NCBI GenBank assembly: GCA_000444245.1
Contig: ATSW01105543.1
Span: forward strand, 1-25,331
Direction: 5' to 3'
DNA from: Botryllus schlosseri
Taxonomy: Eukaryota; Chordata; Ascidiacea; Stolidobranchia; Styelidae
Length of the DNA: 25,331 nucleotides
Each line of letters begins with the position of its first letter. Position 1 is the stretch's first letter. A program made the translations under genes and the position numbers. Below the pieces are notes generated by a model that was given only the letters and a program-made list of their open reading frames with translations, had not been told where the DNA came from and did no database searches. Below are positions 1 to 9,200 of the stretch, piece by piece.

Positions 1-1054
1 AAAAGTCTGTAATACATCGGAAAAAGTAGTTTCTTTCCGCTCTACAAAATCCCATGCGGTTTCGTAAAATTAGTAGGGGTACAGAATCCAGAGTGTAAAA
101 GTATTTGGTACATTGGAAAAGAGCATTTTTCTATCTAATTTTCAAAATACAGCGTAAAAGTGCTCGATAGTTAGATAAGATTAGTATTCATTTTACAAAA
201 TCCATAGTGTAAGGTCTTTAATACTTTGGAAAAAGTAGTTTTTTCTACTTTAAAAAATTATGAGCAAAGTGTTCGACGCATTAATAAAATTAATATCTAT
301 TTTACAAAGTTATTTACCAAATCTACTTGAGTACTATGAAAAGTACGATACTCCGCTGCTAACCACCTCTGCTCGCTGGTGTCTAGATGTGGCCTTGTAG
401 TATATTTGCTAGATTAGTAAAAGAATAGTTTTCGCTCTACTATACAGTATCCAGTGTTGTGTGTTAAGTTGTTTAGTAAAAGTAGTTTTCTTTCTACTTC
501 TGAATATATAATTTAAAAGTATGCAGAAGTTTAGTAAAGGTAGGATTTTTTCTACTTTACATTTCCACCCTGTAATATGTTTAGAGTTTAGTAGAAGTAG
601 TTTTCTATATACTTTAGGAAATTAAGTCTGAAAATGTTCAGCGATTTAATAAAATTGAGCATGCTACTTTTGAAAATGGGAAATGCGTGAGCTCGACTAA
701 CTTTTTACGTAGTCCGAAATCGCTACTTCTATACATTAATTCAAAGTATTTGTCAGACATTGCAGCACCGCTCATATTGCATGCTATCTATTTATTTCCC
801 GGGTAACGAATTGCATGCAGCGAAAGTGTTTGTAGTATAATTATAGTCCTGAGGATCGCGCGCCTGTGGCTAGCTCGTTCAATTGTTTTCTCCTTGGGAT
901 TTGCGTACATGGAACTAATCTGTTTACGACTTCAGAATCGCGTCCATGCGACTAATTTGTTTCCATAGCTCCGAACTTGAGAATCGCTTGTCTGCGTCTA
1001 ATGAAAATAAGTCGTAAAATGTGGAGACTGTTGAAGCCGTAACTACGATCTCTC
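1..1054. repeat. Degenerate tandem repeat array, units of about 50-60 bp
   Basis: Recurring blocks of the form agtgtaaaagt-ttt-agta, then gtagttttctatctac, then tttacaaaatcc are seen around 90-150, 150-210, 240-300, 430-500, 530-600 and 600-660. From about 880 a second unit (GCGTACATGCGACTAATTTG) appears, several times at roughly 45-bp spacing, and recurs at 1195-1320. The same blocks occur, mostly inverted, at 18300-18780 and 20200-20240. There is no coding signal. These are probably internal or subterminal repeats of a large element or a local satellite. Confidence 0.6.
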
Positions 1055-1739
1055 TACGCTCAGAGTGTAAAAGTCTTTAGTGCATCGGAAAAGAGTAGTT
1101 TGCTATCTCATTTACAAATTCGCCGTAAAGTGTTAGACAGTTTGATAAGATCAGTATTCATTTTACAAAATCCATATTGTAAAAATCTTTACGAATGGCG
1201 TACATGCGACTAGTCTATTTTCATTGTTATAACCTTAGGAATCGCGTAGGTGAGACTAATTTGTGTGTGTCGCTATATCTATTGGTTTCGCGTACATGCG
1301 ACTAATTTGTCCCTATCGTTATAACGTTAAGATTAAGAAATTTAATAAAGGTGTAAGAGTTTAGTTGAATTAGTTCCTATCTACTTTACGAAAGTAAGTG
1401 TACTATCTCCCAAATCGGCATAGAACAACACCAAAATCATCACAGAGCAATACCGACTTTAGGGTAAATTTTGTTATGCGTTTGGCTACGTTACTAGGGA
1501 TAAATATTATCAAGTCGCATTTAAGTAATTAATTAGTGATGATGCATTCATTCATGCGATACCGCAGTCTTCGTGATCACGCATAGTCACAAATACAAAA
1601 AAAAAATCATGCAAATTTGCTCGCGCGAAATTTACGCAGAAAGTCAATGTTACCAACGTCCTCATTTTTCGAAAGTGTACTCATTAATATTATCAAGTCG
1701 CATTATTCTTAAATACACATAATAGAATATATGGGGAAA
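1055..1739 (+). repeat. Left arm of a giant inverted repeat
   Basis: This stretch is collinear, in reverse complement, with 11539-12075 and then 18281 to about 18770, once the 6.2-kb element at 12076-18278 is removed. Long matching runs include tagttcctatctacttta, taattaattagtgatgatg, ttaccaacgtc and aatagaatat. Identity looks like about 80-90% with small indels. The inner edge is near 1739, where the right arm has its edge at 11539. Confidence 0.75.
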
Positions 1740-1741
1740 TC

Positions 1742-1915
1742 ATGATGATGTGGTAATGGGCGTCATATAGGTGTGGTAATTGGGACAACGTGTGATGATG
1801 TGTCATTGGGCGTCATATAGGCGTGGCAGATGACGTCACGACGATGTGGCAATGGGCGTCATATGGGTGTGACAGATGATGTGGCAATGGGCATCATATA
1901 GGTGTGGCATTGACG
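1742..1915 (+). repeat. Minisatellite, about four copies of a 35-48 bp unit
   Basis: The unit is close to gatgatgtggcaatgggcg followed by tcatataggtgtggca. Copies begin near 1745, 1793, 1840 and 1873 with variable spacer length. Several copies carry tgacgtca-like palindromes. It directly abuts the inner edge of the left inverted-repeat arm and is missing from the edge of the right arm. Confidence 0.7.
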
Positions 1916-2283
1916 TTGCAATAAATTGATTGTGACGTCACCAAGGTTCGCATTAAAAAAGGATACCCCCACTACTTGTGTATCTATTATAGACGCTTTC
2001 CCATGCTATTTTCATTTTGTTTTCACCCTTGTTTCCCTTCCCTTTCTCGTCCTATTAGACATCGCACACTATCACTCCATTAGAGTACGGATGAGGTGGG
2101 AAGTTCAAATATATACTGTTGTACACCGCACAGTTATACTTATCCAGTTCTACGCCGCATAAACTTAAGTTGTTTATTTATCGACCAATCCTATTTCACT
2201 GCACTTGGTGATTTTGCTGTGGGCGTATCACCACTTCACTGCAATGTCGTCTCGATGAGCGTGCGTCTCACGGTGCTGTAGGC
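1916..2283. other. Stretch without recognisable features
   Basis: Two short open frames occur (1926-2162 and 2096-2281), but they have no recognisable motif, no splice support and no conserved-looking composition. I see nothing else here. The next exon of the minus-strand gene could lie here or beyond; I could not find one. Confidence 0.4.
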
Positions 2284-2899
2284 CAGTGTTGAGGTGAATC
2301 GAGTCAGACTTGACTTAACTTTTACATATGACTTGACTTGACTCGAGTCACTTTGCAAAATATACTTGACTGGATTCGAGTCAATTTGCCAAATTTACTT
2401 GACTTGACTCGAGACACTGTGCAAAATTTACTTTACTTTACTTGACTCGAGTCACTTTGCAAAATTTACTTGACTTGACTTGACTCCATCAGTCACTTTG
2501 CAAAATTTTCTACACTTGCCTTGATTCGGCGTCTCGAAAATATGGATGTGTAGGTGGATTGTATATTGTATCATATCATTTTTTTCGACTTTCTGAGGTT
2601 TCATATTCTATCATCTACTTGTTGGACAGTTCTCGCCATGGCCTGGTGAGCCTTAGAATACCCCATTGAAGGTGCGATTAACACAATATTCGTCACACGA
2701 TTTATAATTAATAGTGAATCAGACTGTACTTAAATCATCTTGAAAAATGCAATGGCTCGAATCATGCCTTGAACTTCAACAACTCGACATCACTTTAAGA
2801 CTTGACTCGTGACTTGACTTGACTTGACTCGAGTCATCTTCAAAGATCGGGTGACGTGAATTTACTCGAGTCAAAATGCGTGACTTGATCCCAACACTT
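2284..2899. mobile_element. Non-autonomous hAT-type element of the CGAGTC-repeat family (older copy)
   Basis: It starts CAGTGTTGAGGTG and ends ATCCCAACACTT, matching the CAGGGTTG/CAACCCTG ends of the copies at 3531 and 18965. The flanks ctgtaggc (2276-2283) and ctgccggc (2900-2907) agree at 6 of 8 positions, consistent with a decayed 8-bp target duplication. The interior is a minisatellite of TTGACTTGACTCGAGTCA-type units separated by CTTTGCAAAATTTAC. There is no coding capacity. Confidence 0.65.
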
Positions 2900-2907
2900 C
2901 TGCCGGC

Positions 2908-3118
2908 CTATACTTCGCATGTTCTCACACCATCAGTCATGGTTTCAAGGCTTTTACGATGGAAAAAAAGTAACGAAGATACGATTCTCTTTGATAAATC
3001 TAACTTTTGGTGAAATTGGGCGAATAATTTTGTTTCTAGAACAAATTGTTTGTGACTATTCGTCTCGAATTTATTCTGACTGGAATACTCGAATTATTGT
3101 GTCCAGCTCTATACTTAC
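2908..3118. other. Intron or downstream sequence after the EGF exon
   Basis: The GTAAGT donor of exon 8 sits at 3118. On the minus strand several AG dinucleotides with T-rich tracts occur, but none opens a frame with recognisable domain sequence before the hAT-type element at 2284-2899. Confidence 0.4.
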
Positions 3119-3247
3119 GAGCACATGTTCTCATGTTTTCCATAAGATCATAACATCCAAGTGAGCAGTCACATGTCCGCGCTCCACCTTGTGGTAAGCA
3201 AACGTCATTGCACCCGCCGTTGTCAATTTCACACGGACTCGATATAC
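3119..3247 (-). CDS. Exon 8: EGF-like module
   Basis: The acceptor is ...attgttcaag and the donor GCTC|GTAAGT. Length is 129 nt, phase 1 to 1, the classic symmetrical EGF-module exon. It encodes PCEIDNGGCNDVC, then GGARTCDCSLG and ends MRTCA: the six canonical EGF cysteines with an EIDNGGC start typical of calcium-binding EGF modules. One extra cysteine sits just after the SLG glycine, where an aromatic residue is usual. The next exon should start in phase 1 and was not found to the left. Confidence 0.8.
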
Positions 3248-6200
3248 CTTGAACAATCCGATCATGATATTGTTAGGTTGGAAAACGGAAGGTACACATT
3301 ACTAAACTTACTCGCTACCTTCACCGTGAAACAAACTTGGTTGCCCGATTTTCTAAAATTCGTACAAGATAATAGCAATCAAACTCAGTGTTCTTCGATG
3401 AAACAACAGTATTAAACTATATGATGTTTGGTATAGATAAGGGCAGTAACGAAGTACGTCTACTTTGTCGGAATACTCAAGTAGGATTTGCCTACCTTCA
3501 CTACTTACTCAAGTCCTCGTGGTTGTAGGCCAGGGTTGTAATGACTCGAGTGATGACTCGACTCGAGTCAGACTCGAGTCACGATTTTCAGATGACTCGA
3601 CTCGACTCGAGTCATTTTCTCAAAATACGGAAATGACTCGACTCGACTCGAGTCAATCTGTGTATTGACTCGACTTGGACTCGAGTCATTGCGCATGACT
3701 CGAAGCAAGTCATTGACTCGAGATTCAGACGGCCAAGACCGACATTTCATGGTAATTTCGAAGCCAACGCACTATTGGGGTTTCGTTTGTTGGTACTGGT
3801 GCTTGAAAATGCGACCAGAAACTGCTAAAAGTGAGGATAATTGATATATTATAAATGCGAACCATTCAATATCACTAAACAGAGTTACAAAAGTGGGTTT
3901 AGGAAGACGTTAACTGGAAACTGAGCAGTCAACCCAATGACTTGGACTCGGACTCGAGTCATAATACCATGACTCGGACTCGATACTCTGTTCGCTGACT
4001 TGGACTCTGACTTGACTCGGTGGGAATTGAAAATGACTCGACTTGACTCGAGTCAAAAATATAAAAGTGAGATTGACTTGTGACTCGGAGCCTTGTGACT
4101 TGGTTACAACCCTGTTGTAGGCTACTTCTACGTCTACTTCACAGTTTTATAGGCAAAACTTGGCCAAACGTACTTCCATTTTTGCGTACTTGGAAATCAC
4201 AACTTGTACTTGACTAGAAAGTTTTGACGTTACGTCTGTCACTAGTCGAGTAGGCCAACGATGTCTGCTTTGACGACATCTGGTTTGATTGAGGGACCTG
4301 GCATAGGAAAACGTCCTATCATATACCTCCAAATCAGTTGAAACATATTGGTATTGTTTTGCTATTAGTGTCTATCTGATAATAATTATTGTAGAATCGC
4401 TGAAAATCATCATCATCGATATCACTGTATCGACGACAGACTTGAAACTAACCAACCAACCGACCAATTTACCCGAGAGAGTCCAGAGCATAATAACAGA
4501 GGATGTGCTGCCCTGCCTGACTGGGGTCGGGATTCCACGTGATGTTTGATGCGTATGACCGGGTGGCGTTCATGTAGATCGGGACCGATACTTCCACGCC
4601 AACGGGACCCAAAACTACGAATTGGATAATTCTGAACAAGATAAAAAATGCCAGCTACTGCATGATTCAGCTTTATGTTGCATCAGTCTGAAATAACTAA
4701 TGCCGGAAGTTAGGTTGATTGTGGCTGTGCAAAATATAGTGTAGTACAATTTGCTAGACCATTATTTTTGCAAAACGATGATCCTTCAATTAACGCTAAT
4801 CCTGCCACTGATGTTAAATATCACAACACCGCAAATTTACAACGTAAAGTGTACTTTCACAATAGTTAGTTTATTACATTCACTTTTCATATCGGACGAT
4901 CCCACCCTCGATAGACCTTGATTTTTGTATATGACAAGCAGTGTAGATAATTAATCATGTCAATTTGTTCGCTTAACGGGTGCTACTTATAGATAGATAC
5001 ATGGATCTTTTCTGCATTTAGACGGAATCAAGCATACCGTGTATTCCAAATAACAGATATTGAACACGGATGTTATTTTGCACATACGTTGCGTCAGCGT
5101 CGCTTGGAAATGCGTGGATAATGTCATTAAAGGTGCCGTTGTCATCGGACACGGTCATGGTCTCTCCATCTTGTATTGTTTCATTCGGATAAGTCGGCGA
5201 ATCATTACACGTTGTTGTTGTTGATCTGACTGAAGAATTGAGTATGGCGAATCACTGATATCTGTAGACGGAGTGTTGCTTACTGTCGACGAGGAATTGC
5301 AACGGTACTTGACTCAAGTAGTCTGTCGGCTTAACAGTTCTGGCCCCATTCACTGTAATTGTACTCGATGGATGGTCTTCCAACATCAGAGCCACAGGGA
5401 TGAGATACGTTCCACCGGCTCCGTCGTAATGGATTTGGCACGTACTCTGAAGTGAAAAAATGATTGCTTGCCCAATGCTCACGTTACAGGTGTGGCAGGG
5501 ACAGGACCATTCGGCGCCGGACATTTGAGAATAGGACGTCATATATATTTTTGTCCACGATGTTTTTGCGACAAATATACACCGACTCATGATATACATA
5601 CACACGAGCTGTGTACCATAGGTGCATACCATAGGTGCATGATACGCATGTGCCGCTGGACAAGGAGGGTACAGATATAGCCTTGTAAGGCTTTTTAAGT
5701 CATGCACCACACTTCCATACTACCCGGGAGCGCCAGACGGGTAAGCAGTGGCGGCTCGTGACAATATCGGGTGGTGGGGCAAGGGCTGCAAGCGACTCTT
5801 TTAGCAACATGACGTCACAATTGCGTTTTCCAACGTAAAAAAGTAACTTTATGATGGTCACATGAATTTCCCGACAACAGTGATTTTTACCGTAGGGGCC
5901 GCGAGAGGTTTGCCGGTGAGTCGTGACTTAAAGCGTGGTTACAAATGTTTTTTTCATTTTTTTTTATTCAAATGAATATTTTACAAAGTGTACGTGAACT
6001 AAGAATCATCCCTATGCCACGAATCAATCATCAGGGCATCCTTAGTAGCATGCGTTGTGATTTCGTGGTATAGATTAAGCAAGCGCCGAATAAGACTACC
6101 TACACGTACACATACTGACTACCTACAAAGAGCATTCGCATGACACTTTGTGGCCTTTTAATTGTACCATGCTTGGCAATTCTGTAAAGTGTCGCAGCGC

Positions 6201-9200
6201 CTCCGACCCAATTTGTATAGCCCAATTTGTATGGTAGGATTCGCGCCCCGAAAGTGAGGCAAACCGATTGGCCCTAGTTTTCCTAAGCCCGTCCGAAACT
6301 GTTTGGTACACGATCCTGGTGTGTTATGACCAGGTAATAGGCAACCAAAGAGGTGGCACCCATAAACGTAAAACATTAAAAAGCCAGCTGTTATCCATTG
6401 AAGATGAATTACGAGTCTGCCTACCATCATTTTAAGCATGAATCCAAGCATTGTATTAATTGAAATGCGAGCACATATCGCAATAAACAATTTCATGAAT
6501 AAATTATTTAATGATGATGAATTTTTCTCTTCTCTTTTCCATAGCCAGATAACTAAATATACCTGTAAATTAGCTCTTAGTGTGCCTCGAGTAAAAAAGG
6601 ATGGAGACCACTCATTTTTCCATAGCTATAGACGTGGTTGAGTTACCTGATGGGCTCACTTTATCAAAATTATTCGGAAAGAACATAATGTACCGACGTC
6701 CGCCCACCCGCATACTTTATTGTTTGTATAAGTATTGTGCGCGGCGTCATTTATTAGTAGCAGAATGTTCAATACCTAGTTTATTGAAATTTCGAATACC
6801 CAGAATTACGTCGTTGTGAATCGAGAGCACAGCCAACGTATTGAGCCTATCTTGACCCATTCTGTTTTAGAGAAAGGTCTTGATGCGATAAAATTGCACC
6901 ATGCTCGGCAATTCTGTAAATGTTGCAGCGCCTCCGACCCGATTTGTATGGTAGGATTCGCGTCCCGAAAGCGAGGCAAATCGATTGGCCCTAGTTTGTC
7001 TAAGCCAGTCCAAAAGTGTTTCGAGCACGATCTTGGTGTGTTACGACCAGGTGATAGCAATCCAAAGCGGTGGCAGCTATAAGCGTGAAACAATAAAAAG
7101 TCAGCTGTTATCCATTGAAGACACGATTCATGTTCGCACTTGACCTGACTAATAATCTGCAGAAAGAATTGACTAGAACCCGAGATATTGCGTAAGCGTA
7201 ACTGGGAAGATGACTGAGTTATGACACATGCGCAATTGTTATCTCGTAGATTGAGCCTGTCATATTGAATCCAAAACATCATTTTGAATGGTCTTTGAAG
7301 AGGCCTCGGATAGCAGCCTCGGAAATTCAGTCTCGCAACAATGTAGGAGAATTTGACATTTTGACATCTCGGTATGGAACATCGTCAAAATCAATGGAGA
7401 CCAATACCGGCTTTGGAGTAAAATCTGTTTGCTATACATGACGGATCAGCACACACAGAACTTCGGAAACGAAATTACTACCTTAATCTTTAAGTAGCAA
7501 CCCTGAAACTTGGAGCATTGTTAAATACCACCGTCATGACATAACATACCAAGTTTCAAGAATTATCATGGTGCGAAACACCGTCAAAATCGACCTATAC
7601 CAGCAAAGGTCGACTCAACGCATATGACGGTAACCGAGTTCGGATAAAGATACGACTGTTACATCACACCATAGGGGCAACTAGGCAAAGTTGCCCCACT
7701 TGCTCGGTAATTTTATGAATAGGAGAGAGTAAGTCACCGTTTCATTATTGTGCGCGGCTTTGAGAGAACAAACAGTTAAAGCTTGTTATGAGGGCTACCG
7801 GGGCATGCCCCGGCTAGGCATTCACAAAGCGAAAATTCGATTTTCGCAGAGACTTCGCTATATATGAGCATTTATAAGCGAGAGCAAAAGAAGAATGCGA
7901 TTTTCGCCGTGATTTCGGTATATATTGATTTCTGCGCGTCTATAAATGGTAAATAATTATTATTGAACATAATTTTAGGTGGGGCAATGCCCCAGTTGCC
8001 CTATAGGACGAGCCGCCACTGCGGGTAAGCCACAGATATCAGTTTTACTGATCAGGTCTTTGGTCTGACGCGGATGGGGATTGAACCCACCATATGGCGA
8101 TGAAGAAGCCGGGCGTTCAACTATTACGCTATTTTGTCGGTCTGTCGGCACAGCACTAGCAGTCAATATGCGGTGTTTATGATGGGCAAATGTTTCATAC
8201 GGCCGGTCTGGTACGTCAAAGACCTTCTGGCGGTGTCACATGTTGGCCGAAACTTGATATATCCCGGTATATAGGCTACTCGCGCCGAAACGGCCAGCGA
8301 CGAATATTCAATCAATCGTGTACGGTGTCACATTTTTATGCGAATAGCCTATTGTTCCTTTGTAGATTCATAAAACAGCTTTGCTAGGTTTTTCAATAAG
8401 AAACATTTTGTTTATTACAGGCAAAATGTTGCCTAATTAACTCGTCTTGAAGACCCCAATTTCCTGCAGTTCAACGTCGTATTGCTCGCTGTATCACCTC
8501 GGCTGCATGAAAGAATATTTAAGACTATACCTCTTGCCTACCTGCTAAACTACGGTATTGATATTATGTATGCGCATATGGATTTTTGGGAAGTGTTTCC
8601 AGTTCTTGAGGCTGAAAGTAGCGTTGGAACCCCTGGAAATCTCTATCCCTGAATCCCCGGATTTTAATTAATTTTTATGGTCCCGATTCCGGGATAATTA
8701 TTATTTTTATGGTACGAAAACGACAGTGGTGCTTATCGCGCGTTCAGGCATTGTGCGCCACGACAATGCAACTCATGGAATTCAGTGTCTTTGCTTGTTG
8801 GTCTTGACGACGATGCTCACGCAGTCGCCCTCATCATTCATTTTTGCTGTCGTGCATCTAATTTCGGGTCTCTGCTGCCGACTTTGGAGCTCGGTTACTC
8901 TTCCTATAGATAAACTATATAGACTGTAGATAAACCTCCGATATATAGAAACTTCGCAGTGCAGAGACTAGAACCAGCAACCGTTGGATTCGCGATATTG
9001 TCGCTTAGACCCCAGAATTCACCCTTAAAAGATCTACAGAAGTAAATGTACCCCCTTTTTTAAGGTATTAAAGCAACTTTAAATATCAGCTGATGATCTC
9101 GAACACTCCACATTGGTGTGATTCAAATACCAACTACATGGCGAGTGGCGCAGTTGGTTAAGCGCCAGCGTCACGACATCAATGGCAGTGGTTCGAATTC

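Larger units (their letters stand above)
5746..8021. mobile_element. hAT element, 2.3 kb, CAGTGGCGGCTCGT termini
   Basis: The inverted termini are CAGTGGCGGCTCGT and ACGAGCCGCCACTG. A perfect 8-bp duplication cgggtaag lies at 5738-5745 and 8022-8029. The CAGTGGCGG start and 8-bp duplication are diagnostic of hAT. No transposase motif could be read, so this is an internally rearranged non-autonomous copy. It contains a pair of about 240-bp direct repeats and sits in the 5.2-kb intron of the host gene, where it also splits a tRNA-derived SINE. Confidence 0.9.

Noticed and set aside
2290-4110. CRISPR-like array from the CGAGTC repeats
   Set aside because: Repeats are very short, variable and self-complementary without unique spacers, inside hAT-type elements in animal DNA.
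4147-4332. Alternative exon after exon 6 on the minus strand (starting SLNQTRC after an acceptor near 4291)
   Set aside because: The phase fits and NQTRC looks tempting, but it has no good phase-1 donor and the frame soon loses sense. The 41-nt exon at 3312-3352 fits phase on both sides and gives a better motif.
5447-5710. Upstream part of the open frame overlapping exon 4
   Set aside because: It lies before a clear acceptor (...cacttcag) and has no counterpart of the expected protein; it is intron read-through.
6160-7121. Small LTR-type element from the direct repeats
   Set aside because: No TG...CA ends, no primer-binding site or polypurine tract, and the whole lies inside a hAT with its own duplication.
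6158-7282. Two similar minus-strand open frames
   Set aside because: Their similarity follows from the DNA direct repeat; no known protein motif.
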